DNA of 11,709 nt from an uncultured Alistipes sp. (GCA_938014215.1 CALLRW010000009.1:1-11709), one strand, 5' to 3'; numbered from the stretch's first letter, positions 1 through 7,102 are shown. Translations and numbers: made by a program. The notes: generated by a model from the letters alone, not told the origin.

Positions 1-1607
1 ACGTCCACCCGACCATCGACGACGCCCGGAAGTTCAGCCGCCTCCGCGTGGCCCCTATGATCCGCGACAGCAAACCCCTGAAGGCGAAGGTGCACGACGT
101 CAAGGCCAAGGACAGCGGAAACACGATCCTTCAGAAGTCGTTCCCGGGCGGGATGCTCACCCTGACCGGCTCCAACAGTGCCTCAGCTCTGGCCTCCACG
201 CCTGCCCGCTATATCATCGGCGACGAGCGTGACCGCTGGGCGACCAGTGCCGGCACCGAGGGCGACCCGTGGGCGCTGGCCGAAGCACGTCAGGCCACAT
301 TCTACAACGCCAAGGCGGTCGAGGTCTCCACCCCGACCATCAAGGGCAACAGCAACATCGAAACGAGTTTTTACCAAGGCACGCAGGAACGCTGGTGCCA
401 CCGCTGCCCCGAGTGCGGGGAGTACAGCGAGATCGTGTTCGACAATATCCATTTCGACCCGGAGGTCAAGCGGATCCGCGGGAAAAAGTCGTGGAGCCTC
501 AAGAGCGGCGTCTCGTGGAGCTGCCCGGCGTGCGGCTGCTTGATCCCCGAGGACACCATGCGAAAGCAGCCTGCCAAGTGGATCGCCGACAACCCGGACG
601 CCTACAAGAAGGGCGTCCGTTCTTTTTGGCTCAATGCCTTCTCGAGCCCGTGGACTCCGTGGGAGAAGATCGTCCTCAAGTTCCTCGACGCCAAGGATGA
701 CCCGCAGCGCCTCAAGGTCGTCTACAACACCCTGCTCGGCCAACTGTGGGAAGATCGCGGCGACCTCGAGGACGAGGACACCATGCTCGCCCGCCGTGAG
801 GACTACGGCACCCGCCCGGACGGCACCCCTGTGGAGCTGCCTGACGGCGTGCTCGTGCTGACCTGCGGCGTCGACACTCAGGACAACCGCCTCGAATACG
901 AGGTAGTCGGTCACGGGAAGTACGGCGAGACGTGGGGCGTCGTCAAGGGCTACATCATGGGCCGGCCAGACACCCCGGAGGTCTGGCAGCGGCTCGATGA
1001 CGTGGTCGACCACGTCTACAAGTTCAAAAACGGCCGCGGCCTGAAGATCTCCATCACCTGCGTCGACTCCGGCGGCCACTTCACCCAAGAGGTCTATGAG
1101 GCGTGCCGGGCCCGCGCCGGCAAGCGCGTCTTTGCCATCAAGGGCAAGGGCGGCGACGGCATCCCCTTCGTCTCGCCCCCGAGCAAGGTGCCGATCCGCG
1201 ACAACAAGCGGATCACCTGCTGGCTCTACACCATCGGCGTCGACGCCGGCAAGGCGACGATCATGGCTAATCTGAAGGTGCAGGAGGCCGGGCCGAAATA
1301 TTGCCATTTCAACCGGCACCCCGACGCCGGTTATGACCTCAATTTCTTCAACGGGCTCCTCTCCGAGAAGCTGGTGCTCACGCACACGCGCCGCGGCGAC
1401 CGCTGGGCGTGGGAGAAACTGCCCGGGCACAACCGCAACGAGGCCCTCGACTGCCGCGACTACGCCAACGCCGGCCTCAAGATCATCAACCCCGACATGG
1501 ACGCCATCGAGCGCCGCCTGCAAGGGCTGGAGGAAAAACCGAAGGCCCCGCAGCAGCGACGGCAGCGGCAACGGCACAACCGGGCCGACGCCTTCGACGA
1601 CTGGTAA
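1..1607 (+). CDS. terL: Phage terminase large subunit, GpA family (5' partial)
   Basis: ATP-driven DNA packaging motor and nuclease that fills the prohead and cuts the concatemer. The frame is open from base 3, so the gene begins upstream of the window; the GTG at 48 is internal. The first visible residues, HPTIDDARKFSRLRVAPMIR, match the GpA-family segment between Walker A and Walker B. Numbering from the GTG, Walker B is YIIGDERDRW (Asp59-Glu60). Two zinc knuckles follow, CPECG (Cys120, Cys123) and CPACG (Cys159, Cys162). The nuclease half shows candidate RNase H-fold acidic residues in CGVDTQDNRLEYE (Asp275), TCVDSGG (Asp340) and HNRNEALDCRDYANAG (Asp468). Walker A lies off the window. The tail is basic and Gln-rich and ends in DAFDDW, perhaps the portal-docking end. 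The stop codon overlaps the ribosome binding site of the next gene. The family call is very secure. Confidence 0.97.
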   Translation, partial: VHPTIDDARKFSRLRVAPMIRDSKPLKAKVHDVKAKDSGNTILQKSFPGGMLTLTGSNSASALASTPARYIIGDERDRWATSAGTEGDPWALAEARQATFYNAKAVEVSTPTIKGNSNIETSFYQGTQERWCHRCPECGEYSEIVFDNIHFDPEVKRIRGKKSWSLKSGVSWSCPACGCLIPEDTMRKQPAKWIADNPDAYKKGVRSFWLNAFSSPWTPWEKIVLKFLDAKDDPQRLKVVYNTLLGQLWEDRGDLEDEDTMLARREDYGTRPDGTPVELPDGVLVLTCGVDTQDNRLEYEVVGHGKYGETWGVVKGYIMGRPDTPEVWQRLDDVVDHVYKFKNGRGLKISITCVDSGGHFTQEVYEACRARAGKRVFAIKGKGGDGIPFVSPPSKVPIRDNKRITCWLYTIGVDAGKATIMANLKVQEAGPKYCHFNRHPDAGYDLNFFNGLLSEKLVLTHTRRGDRWAWEKLPGHNRNEALDCRDYANAGLKIINPDMDAIERRLQGLEEKPKAPQQRRQRQRHNRADAFDDW

Positions 1608-1622
1608 GGAGGACACACCACA

Positions 1623-1889
1623 ATGAGAAAGACCCGCGAACAAATCGAGTACCAGCTCTCCATCAAGAGGAACCGGCTGGAGCTCTACCTGAAGCGAGAG
1701 GCCGAGATGCTGGACGGAGGCGTCCAGAGCTACGGTATCGGCTCGCGCAATCTGGCCCGCTACAACACCGACCTCGGATCCATCCGGGCCGCCATCAAAC
1801 AGCTCGAGGCAGACATCGAAGCCCTCGAGGCCGCACTGAACGGCGAGAAGCCGCGAAAAGCTGTGGGAGTAGTGCCCCGAGACTGGTGA
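1623..1889 (+). CDS. Small gpW-position head-tail joining protein (hypothetical)
   Basis: 88-residue protein between terminase and portal, the position of lambda gpW, which joins head to tail. The sequence has an N-terminal helix rich in charged residues (about 1-30), a Gly/Tyr turn (GGVQSYGIGSRNLARYN, about 32-48) and a second long helix, SIRAAIKQLEADIEALEAAL, at about 53-72. Helix, Gly-rich turn and Arg-containing loop, then helix is the layout of gpW-like and DUF6148-type small phage proteins. I see no residue-level match strong enough to name the family. AAGGAGG at 1606-1612 is 10 bases before the ATG and overlaps the terminase stop, so the two genes are co-translated. The gene ends four bases before an intrinsic terminator. 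Coding is secure; function is inferred from position and shape. Confidence 0.8.
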   Translation: MRKTREQIEYQLSIKRNRLELYLKREAEMLDGGVQSYGIGSRNLARYNTDLGSIRAAIKQLEADIEALEAALNGEKPRKAVGVVPRDW

Positions 1890-1892
1890 AAG

Positions 1893-1914
1893 AAGCCCCG
1901 AAAGGGGCTTTTTT
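1893..1914 (+). terminator. Intrinsic terminator between gpW-like gene and portal
   Basis: A perfect 7-bp stem (AAGCCCC at 1893-1899 with GGGGCTT at 1904-1910) closes a GAAA tetraloop, and the run of T continues to 1914. Flanking A and T bases allow a few more pairs. This is a textbook rho-independent terminator. It sits inside the late operon, so transcription of the portal and later genes needs readthrough, antitermination or a downstream promoter. Confidence 0.85.
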
Positions 1915-1925
1915 CATAGGCCGAC

Positions 1926-1955
1926 GCCGGGAGTTTTCGCTCCTTTTCTCCCGGC
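1926..1955 (+). promoter_or_regulatory. Hairpin with anti-SD loop upstream of portal
   Basis: GCCGGGAG (1926-1933) is the perfect reverse complement of CTCCCGGC (1948-1955), giving an 8-bp stem with a 14-base pyrimidine-rich loop. The loop contains CTCCTT (1940-1945), which is exactly complementary to AAGGAG (1974-1979) in the portal ribosome binding site. It could therefore mask that site. The pairing is visible in the sequence; any regulatory effect is inference. Confidence 0.45.
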
Positions 1956-1970
1956 CCGGCCATCTTCACC

Positions 1971-3623
1971 ATGAAGGAGGTGAGCACCATCAGCAAAAGA
2001 AAAAGCAGAAGCCGCCCACAAAACAGGCGGCAGCAGCCGCGCCCTGTGAATAAGGGCTACGGCGACGCCGGCGCGAGCTGGCACAAGAAGGCGACCAAGG
2101 GCTTCAGAGCTATGAGCGGCAGCCCGAAGGAGGACATCGACGCCAACAACTACACCCTGCGGCAGCGTGCCCGGATGCTTTACATGGCGGCCCCGATCGC
2201 CACCTCTGCCATCCGCACCAACCGCACCAACGTCGTCGGCATCGGCCTCCAGCTCAAGAGCCGGATCGACCGCGAGGCGCTCGGCATGACGCAGGAGGCC
2301 GCGGACGCATGGCAGGCTCAGGCCGAGCGGGAGTTCGCCCTCTGGTCTGAGAACAAAAGGGCGTGCGACGCCACCGGCGTCAACAACTTCGCAGCCATGC
2401 AGCAGCTCGCACTCTCCTCGTGGCTGGTCAGCGGCGACGTGTTCGCCGTCGTGAAGCAGTACGAGCCGACGCTGCTCACGCCCTACTCGCTACGCCTGCA
2501 CCTGATCGAGGCCGACCGAGTCGCCACGCCAACGACCTCCGGCATCATCACCCCGATGCTGCTGACCACCGGCAAGGCGGCCAACGGCAACACCATCTAC
2601 GACGGCGTCGAGGTGAACGGTGACGGCCAGATCGAGGCGTACCACATCCGCAGCACCTATCCCTTCGAGCTCGGCAGCACGACAACAACGTGGGCCCGCG
2701 TTCAGGCATACGGTGAGCGGACTGGCCTGCCGAACATCCTGCACGTCATGGAGAGCGAGCGCCCGGATCAATACCGCGGCGTCAGCTATCTCGCGCAGGT
2801 CATCGAGCCCCTGCTCCAGCTTCGCCGCTACACCGAGAGCGAGCTGACTGCGGCGGTCGTCGAGTCGTTTTTCACGGCCTTCATCAAGACCGAGGCAGGC
2901 GCCGGCGACAACCCGTTCAACGAGGTCGGGAGCAGCCTGCCGGAGGTGAGCCGAGATCCTAACGAGTACGAGATGGGCCCCGGCCAGATCAACATCATGG
3001 AGCCCGGCGAGGACGTGACCTTTGCAGACCCCAAGCGGCCGGCCAGTGGCTTCAACACCTTCCTGCGCGCCATCTGTGAACAGGTGGGCGCCGCGCTCGA
3101 GATCCCGGCCGACCTTCTGCTCAAGAGCTTCAACAGCTCGTACAGCGCCAGCCGCGCCGCCCTGATGGAGGCGTGGAAGGCGTTCCGCATGAGGCGCAAG
3201 TGGTTTGTCGATGACTTCTGCACGCCGGTATATGAGATCTGGCTCTCTGAAGCCGTCGCCCGCGGCCGCATCAGCGCCCCGGGCTTCTTCGCAGATCCGG
3301 CGATCCGCGCCGCATACCTCGGCGCCGAGTGGATCGGCCCCTCTCAGGGACAGCTCGACCCGACGAAGGAGATCACGGCCGAGATCCTCGCCATCGGCGA
3401 AGGCATCACGACCAGAGAGCAGGCGACCATCCGACTCAACGGCGGTCAGTGGGACGCCAACGTCGACCAGCTCACTCGGGAAAACGAGAAGCTGCGCGCA
3501 GCGCAGGGGCAGGTCGACCAGAGCACAGCGGCCAGCGGCACGATCTCCGCAGCTCTGCGGGAGGCGATCGTCGCCGAGGCCATCAAAAGCATCAAGGAAG
3601 GAGACAAGCATGAGAACGCATAA
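1971..3623 (+). CDS. Phage portal protein, lambda gpB family
   Basis: Dodecameric portal at the unique capsid vertex; it is the channel for DNA and the docking site for terminase and connector. Numbering from the ATG at 1971 (550 residues), family hallmarks are GYGDAGAS at 29-36, YTLRQRARMLYMAAPIATSA at about 61-80 and NRTNVVGIGLQLKSRID at about 84-100. The long mixed core and the C-terminal segment with FRMRRKWFVDDF also fit. Lambda gpB is about 533 residues, so the gene is complete. The start is uncertain. ATG 1971 has no ribosome binding site upstream, while AAGGAGG at 1974-1980 would favour a non-standard ATC at 1989 (544 residues, beginning MSKRKSRSRP if read as Met). GTG at 2046 is a weaker alternative. 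The 3' end overlaps the protease gene by 14 bases. The N-terminus is basic and lies before the conserved domain, so the choice of start does not affect the fold. Confidence 0.95.
   Translation: MKEVSTISKRKSRSRPQNRRQQPRPVNKGYGDAGASWHKKATKGFRAMSGSPKEDIDANNYTLRQRARMLYMAAPIATSAIRTNRTNVVGIGLQLKSRIDREALGMTQEAADAWQAQAEREFALWSENKRACDATGVNNFAAMQQLALSSWLVSGDVFAVVKQYEPTLLTPYSLRLHLIEADRVATPTTSGIITPMLLTTGKAANGNTIYDGVEVNGDGQIEAYHIRSTYPFELGSTTTTWARVQAYGERTGLPNILHVMESERPDQYRGVSYLAQVIEPLLQLRRYTESELTAAVVESFFTAFIKTEAGAGDNPFNEVGSSLPEVSRDPNEYEMGPGQINIMEPGEDVTFADPKRPASGFNTFLRAICEQVGAALEIPADLLLKSFNSSYSASRAALMEAWKAFRMRRKWFVDDFCTPVYEIWLSEAVARGRISAPGFFADPAIRAAYLGAEWIGPSQGQLDPTKEITAEILAIGEGITTREQATIRLNGGQWDANVDQLTRENEKLRAAQGQVDQSTAASGTISAALREAIVAEAIKSIKEGDKHENA
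1974..1980 (+). promoter_or_regulatory. Portal ribosome binding site, inside the ATG-started reading frame
   Basis: AAGGAGG starts directly after the ATG at 1971, so it cannot serve that ATG. Eight bases downstream, where a start is expected, the codon is ATC (1989-1991). The tape measure gene (AAGGAGG at 10391-10397, ATG at 10406) and the tube gene (AAGGAGG at 9260-9266, ATG at 9276) have the same AAGGAGGTGA core with an ATG 8-9 bases after AAGGAGG. The site therefore points to initiation at ATC 1989. Confidence 0.6.
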
Positions 3624-4830
3624 CACTCCCCGGCTCTGCGCCGGGCCTCAGACTGCGGGCACGCCGATCAAGTTCTGGAACGTCGCCAGCATCGGCGACG
3701 ACGAGGGCGAGATCACCCTCTACGGCGACGTCGTGAGCCGTCAGCCTGTGGACTGGTGGACGGGCGAGCCCGAGCCCGGCCTCTACATCGCGCCCGAGAG
3801 CTTCATGGAGGATCTCGCGGCCGTCAAGGGCAAGAGCAACATCACCATCAAGATCAATAGCTGCGGCGGCGACCTCTACACCGGCATCGCCATCCACAAC
3901 GCCATCAAGGGCCTGACCGGCCACAAGGTCGTCGTCGTGGAAGGCATCGCGGCCAGCGCGGCCAGTGTCATCGCCTGCGCAGGTGACGAGGTGCAGGTCT
4001 ATCCCGGCAGCATGGTGATGATCCACGGCGTCGCCGGGCTGCTCTACGACTACTACACCCTCGCAGACCTGAAGAAGCTCCAGAAGGACTTCGACGCGAG
4101 CGAGCGGGCCATCGCGGAGATCTACCACGCCAAGACCGGCCTCGAGGTCGACCAGCTCCGCAGCATGATGACCCGCGAGACGTGGATGGTCGGGCAGGAG
4201 GCCATTGACAACGGCTTTGCCGACACCCTGCTCACAGACGAAGGCCCCGACGTCACCCTGAGCGCCGACAAGAAGGTGCTCCTCGTCGCCGGCATCCGGC
4301 ACGACGTCAAGGGCTTCAGACACATCCCGGGGACGATCCCCATCGACAACAGCATCCACGCCGCCCCTGCGGCTGGAAATAAACACGCGGCCGCCAAGAA
4401 CGACGGCCCCAAGAAGGAGGACAACAAGACCATGACCCTCGAAGAAATGAGAGCACAGCACCCCGACGTCGTGGCTCAGATCGAGCAGCAGGCGGCCGAA
4501 ACTGCCAGAACGCAGGAGCGCGCCCGCATCGAGGCCATCGACAGCATCGCCGCAAGCGTGGGCGACGCGCAGCTCGTCAGGGACGCCAAGTACGGCGAGA
4601 CCCCCTGCACCGCTGAGCAGCTCGCGCTCAAGGCTATGCAGAAGCAGGCGGCCCTCGGTGCCAAGCACCTGAAGGACGCCAAGGCTGACAACGACGAGTC
4701 CGGCGCTGCCGGCGTCGGCGCTGCCCCTAACGGCGGCGAGGAAGGCAGCGAAAACGACGACAAGGCAAAGGTGGACGCCATCGTCGGCCTCTACAACTCC
4801 ACCAAGTCTCAGAACGGAGGTAAGAAGTAA
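3610..4830 (+). CDS. Head maturation protease (ClpP-like, S14) with C-terminal scaffold domain
   Basis: Prohead protease fused to scaffold, the counterpart of lambda gpC. I chose ATG 3610 (406 residues) because AAGGAG at 3598-3603 precedes it by six bases and the protein then begins just ahead of the protease domain. The longer open frame back to 3205 is a shadow of the portal gene. The ClpP-type core spans about 20-210: ITIKINSCGGDLYTGIAIHN at 78-97, catalytic Ser116 in EGIAASAAS and His139 in GSMVMIHG. The third active-site position falls at RETW (Glu190), where ClpP itself has Asp. A linker rich in Ala, Lys and Asp (about 245-273) leads to a helical, charged domain at about 275-355 and a Gly/Glu/Asp-rich tail. 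The domain after Met275 has its own ribosome binding site and is probably also made alone as scaffold. The stop overlaps the next start as TAATG. Confidence 0.94.
   Translation: MRTHNTPRLCAGPQTAGTPIKFWNVASIGDDEGEITLYGDVVSRQPVDWWTGEPEPGLYIAPESFMEDLAAVKGKSNITIKINSCGGDLYTGIAIHNAIKGLTGHKVVVVEGIAASAASVIACAGDEVQVYPGSMVMIHGVAGLLYDYYTLADLKKLQKDFDASERAIAEIYHAKTGLEVDQLRSMMTRETWMVGQEAIDNGFADTLLTDEGPDVTLSADKKVLLVAGIRHDVKGFRHIPGTIPIDNSIHAAPAAGNKHAAAKNDGPKKEDNKTMTLEEMRAQHPDVVAQIEQQAAETARTQERARIEAIDSIAASVGDAQLVRDAKYGETPCTAEQLALKAMQKQAALGAKHLKDAKADNDESGAAGVGAAPNGGEEGSENDDKAKVDAIVGLYNSTKSQNGGKK
4412..4427 (+). promoter_or_regulatory. Internal ribosome binding site for nested scaffold
   Basis: A 16-base stretch, AGAAGGAGGACAACAA, lies inside the protease gene 4 bases before an in-frame ATG at 4432. 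The same 16 bases precede the major capsid ATG (5239-5254). Reuse of the capsid gene's initiation sequence supports real internal initiation. Confidence 0.7.
4432..4830 (+). CDS. Nested scaffold protein (Nu3-like internal start)
   Basis: Probable capsid assembly scaffold of 132 residues, translated in the same frame from ATG 4432 inside the protease gene. In lambda, Nu3 is made this way from the 3' part of gene C; it guides gpE assembly and is then removed. The product starts MTLEEMRAQHPDVVAQIEQQ, is rich in Ala, Gln, Glu and Lys, and is predicted to be mostly helical through about residue 80. A flexible Gly/Asp/Glu-rich stretch follows, then a short helix containing KVDAIVGLYNSTKSQ. The last part is a typical scaffold C-terminus and may bind capsid protein. 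AAGGAGG lies 11 bases upstream of the ATG, a slightly long spacing. The internal start is strongly suggested but not proven, and the region is certainly translated as the C-terminus of the protease protein. Confidence 0.7.
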   Translation: MTLEEMRAQHPDVVAQIEQQAAETARTQERARIEAIDSIAASVGDAQLVRDAKYGETPCTAEQLALKAMQKQAALGAKHLKDAKADNDESGAAGVGAAPNGGEEGSENDDKAKVDAIVGLYNSTKSQNGGKK

Positions 4831-5237
4831 TGAGCAAGAGACTGGACGAAAACCTCGGCAGCGTCGGCTATGACGGTCTGATTGTTGCCAACGAGCCCGT
4901 CGCTGACGTGTTCACCGTGACCATCCGCAAGGAGGCCACCGCCGCAGCCACCTATAAGCGCGGCACCGTGCTGGCCCTGCCTGCCGGCACCGCCGGCGAC
5001 GGCAAGCTGGTGATCCTCGGCTCCACCGCGACCACCAACGAAACCCTGACCGCCAACTGCATCCTCGCCGAGGACGTGGAAGTCGGCACCACCGCGGACG
5101 TGACCGTGCTGGCCTACCGCACCGGCCACTTCGCCCGCAACAAGCTGGCCGTCGCAAGCGGCTACACCCTGAAGGCGACCGACGAGGAGGAGCTGCGCAA
5201 GGCCGGCATCCTGCTCTCCGACGCCATCGAATACTAA
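4830..5237 (+). CDS. Head decoration protein, lambda gpD-like
   Basis: 135-residue capsid cement protein expected to trimerise on the expanded head and stabilise it against internal DNA pressure. The sequence is beta-rich with many Thr, Ala and Val residues. It includes TYKRGTVLALPAGT (about 41-54), an Asn-Glu-Thr-Leu segment and VTVLAYRTGHFARNKL (about 91-106), which fits the gpD-type beta fold. The position directly before the major capsid gene and after protease-scaffold is that of lambda D. Lambda gpD is about 110 residues, so this member is slightly longer, mainly at the N-terminus and in the C-terminal EEELRKAGILLSDAIEY. The start overlaps the upstream stop (TAATG), with GGAGG at 4816-4820. 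Confidence 0.88.
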   Translation: MSKRLDENLGSVGYDGLIVANEPVADVFTVTIRKEATAAATYKRGTVLALPAGTAGDGKLVILGSTATTNETLTANCILAEDVEVGTTADVTVLAYRTGHFARNKLAVASGYTLKATDEEELRKAGILLSDAIEY

Positions 5238-5255
5238 GAGAAGGAGGACAACAAA

Positions 5256-6326
5256 ATGCCTTTTAACTTCTACGACACCCACACGCTGCTCATGGCCGTG
5301 CAGCAGCTCACCCCTGCTGCGACCTTCCTGCGTGACCGCTACTTCCCCACCAACGACGCGAGCGACATCTTCGCCACCGACGACGTGCTCGTCGAGTTCC
5401 GTGACGGCAGCAAGAAGCTGGCGCCCTTCGTGGCCCCTCGCAAGGGCGGCGTCACCGTCCTGCGCGCCGGCTACAATATGGAACGCTACACCCCGCCCTT
5501 CGTGGCTCCCCGTCGCGTCCTGACCCTCGACGAGCTGCGCAAGCGCGGCTTCGGCGAGGCTCTCTACTCTCAGCTCACCCCTGAGCAGCGCCAGCAGACC
5601 CTCATCCTGCGCGACGCTGACGAGCTGGGCGAGCTCATCACCAACCGCGAAGAAGCGATGGCCGCCGAGACCATGCTGACCAATGGCTGCGTGATGAAGC
5701 ACATCGCCGACGACGTCGACAAGGCCGACGAGATGGAGATCCGTTTCTACTCCGAGGCCAGCAACCCCGCGACCTACACCCCGACGGCCAAGTGGGACGC
5801 CACCGGCGGCAAGATCCTGAAGGATCTGGAGGCCATGATCCGTATGCTGACCAAGCGCGGCCTCCGCGCTTCTGATCTGGTCTGCTCCCCGGACGTGGCT
5901 GGCACCATCATCAACGACGCGGCCGTGCAGAAGCTCCTCGACAACCGCCGCATCGAGATCGGCAACGTGGAGCCCGAGCTGCTGCCTGACGGCGCTGCCA
6001 TCGTGGCCCGTCTGAACGTCCTCGGCCGCATCATCAGCGTCATCTCCTACGACCTGACCTACACCGACGACGAGGGCAACGACAAGCTCTACATCCCGTC
6101 CGGCAAGTGCGTCCTCACCGCTCCCGGCGCTGGCCGCACCGCCTACGGCGCCGTCTCTCAGGTCGAGCAGAGCGACGGCGAGTTCCACACCTACGCCGGC
6201 CGCCGCGTGCCGAAGTATGTGAGCAGCGCCGAAGGCAACAGCCGCACGCTGACCATCTCCAGCCGCCCGCTGATGATCCCCAACAACAAGAACCCGTTCA
6301 TCGTTGCGGACGTCCTGACGGACTGA
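5256..6326 (+). CDS. Major capsid protein, lambda gpE family
   Basis: 356-residue capsid subunit; lambda gpE is about 341. The fold is HK97-like by family. Visible family features are FLRDRYFPTNDASDIFATD near the N-terminus and APFVAPRKGG followed by YTPPFVAPRRVLTLDELRKR. Then come a long helical stretch (EALYSQLTPEQRQQ to EEAMAAETMLTNG) and the C-terminal SRPLMIPNNKNPFIVADVLT, which resembles the end of gpE. A strong ribosome binding site (AAGGAGG at 5241-5247, eight bases from the ATG) suits the most abundant head protein. Codon use is very G/C-ended throughout. No truncation or insertion is apparent. Confidence 0.95.
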   Translation: MPFNFYDTHTLLMAVQQLTPAATFLRDRYFPTNDASDIFATDDVLVEFRDGSKKLAPFVAPRKGGVTVLRAGYNMERYTPPFVAPRRVLTLDELRKRGFGEALYSQLTPEQRQQTLILRDADELGELITNREEAMAAETMLTNGCVMKHIADDVDKADEMEIRFYSEASNPATYTPTAKWDATGGKILKDLEAMIRMLTKRGLRASDLVCSPDVAGTIINDAAVQKLLDNRRIEIGNVEPELLPDGAAIVARLNVLGRIISVISYDLTYTDDEGNDKLYIPSGKCVLTAPGAGRTAYGAVSQVEQSDGEFHTYAGRRVPKYVSSAEGNSRTLTISSRPLMIPNNKNPFIVADVLTD

Positions 6327-6348
6327 GCGCAACAGAAAGGAGCAGAGC

Positions 6349-6768
6349 ATGATCCAGATTATCAAGGGCACCTTCGGCTACTATAACGGCCGCAAGGTGA
6401 TCCCCATCACTGAAGCAGACGGCCCTCAGAAGTTCGACGACGAGCTGGAGGCCCGTCTGGTGAAGGAAGGCGTCGCCAAGTACATCGGCGAGCAGGACGA
6501 GCCTGCCGAGCAGCCCGCACCCGATCACGGCGACGACGCCGACGAGCCTGCCAGCACCAACACCGCGGCCGACGAGGCCCCTGAGTACGACGAGGACATG
6601 AAGCTCGACGAGCTGAAGGAAGTGGCCGCGCGCTATGGCGTGGACGCCTCTGCCATGCGCAAGAAGGCCGACGTCATCGCTGCCATCGAGGCCGCCAAGG
6701 CCGAGCAGCCCGATGACGGCACCGACGACGAGGAGCCCCCTCAGATCGGCGCCGCCGATCCCGTCTGA
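6349..6768 (+). CDS. FI-position head completion protein with SAP/HeH-like C-terminal motif
   Basis: 139-residue protein between capsid and connector genes, the place of lambda FI, which assists DNA packaging and prohead-terminase interaction. There are three parts. An N-terminal compact segment (about 1-46) ends ELEARLVKEGVAKYIGE, a motif common in small phage head proteins. Residues about 47-82 form an acidic, Pro/Ala-rich linker. Residues about 83-112 have the helix-loop-helix of SAP/HeH/Rho-N type motifs: MKLDELKEVAARYGVDASAM then RKKADVIAAIEAAK. The tail is acidic. The C-terminal motif suggests nucleic acid or protein binding. As I recall lambda gpFI, its helical motif is N-terminal and the other segment C-terminal, so the order looks reversed here. 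AAGGAG at 6337-6342 is six bases before the ATG. The stop overlaps the next start. Confidence 0.75.
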   Translation: MIQIIKGTFGYYNGRKVIPITEADGPQKFDDELEARLVKEGVAKYIGEQDEPAEQPAPDHGDDADEPASTNTAADEAPEYDEDMKLDELKEVAARYGVDASAMRKKADVIAAIEAAKAEQPDDGTDDEEPPQIGAADPV

Positions 6769-7091
6769 TGGCCTTCAGCTTCAAGGCAATGGTCGAAGCT
6801 GACCGCCGGCGCACGTTTCTCAATCTCGACGAGTTCGGTGAGAAGCACACCGTCGAAGGCCGGGCCATCGCTGCCGTGCTGGACGACAACGCCCTGAAGG
6901 AACGCCAAGGGGGGCAAGAGCTGAGCGTCGCGGAGTCCTCTCTGCTGCTTTACGCGGCGGTCGAGGATCTGCCTGCTCGGCGCCCGGCGGGCGAAGGGCT
7001 CAACGTCGACGGCCGCGAGTACATCGTCAACGACTGGAGCGAGGACATGGGGATCGCCACCGTGGCCCTCGGCCAGACCGTCACCATGTAG
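6768..7091 (+). CDS. Head-tail connector, lambda gpFII-like family
   Basis: 107-residue protein, probably the head-tail adaptor placed under the portal. Key segments are FSFKAMVEADRRRTFLNLDEFGEKHTVEGR at the N-terminus (shown here in pieces: FKAMVEADRRRTFLN, LDEFGEKHTV), IAAVLDDNALKER in the middle, LLYAAVEDLPARRPAGE, and GREYIVNDWSEDMGIATVAL at the C-terminus. The pattern 'F-N-DEF-E-H', 'V-D', 'DG-Y-V-D---D-G' is that of the FII-like / ATP-binding sugar transporter-like adaptors of Firmicute phages. Length and position also fit. The start codon shares one base with the upstream stop (TGATG). No good ribosome binding site precedes it, so translation is probably coupled to the preceding gene. 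Confidence 0.8.
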   Translation: MAFSFKAMVEADRRRTFLNLDEFGEKHTVEGRAIAAVLDDNALKERQGGQELSVAESSLLLYAAVEDLPARRPAGEGLNVDGREYIVNDWSEDMGIATVALGQTVTM

Positions 7092-7102
7092 GAGGTGCCG
7101 CC

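Noticed and set aside
1409..2053. 214-codon + strand open frame spanning the terminase end and the terminator
   Set aside because: It is a shadow of terminase and of the small gpW-position gene, composed of Arg/Pro/Ala-rich translation, and it crosses the terminator hairpin.
3205..3609. 135-residue N-terminal extension of the protease frame
   Set aside because: It overlaps the portal gene and translates as Ser/Arg/Pro-rich shadow sequence. The ATG at 3610 has a proper ribosome binding site and lies just ahead of the protease domain.
4809..6371. Long open frame on the - strand across decoration and capsid genes (520 codons); similar ones at 183-1643, 2490-3626, 3592-4668, 7717-9282, 9379-10263 and 10463-11452
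   Set aside because: Each lies opposite a recognised phage gene with strong G/C third positions, which removes stops on the other strand. The translations are low-complexity (Val, Ala, Asp, Leu, Gly, Arg) with no recognisable domain.
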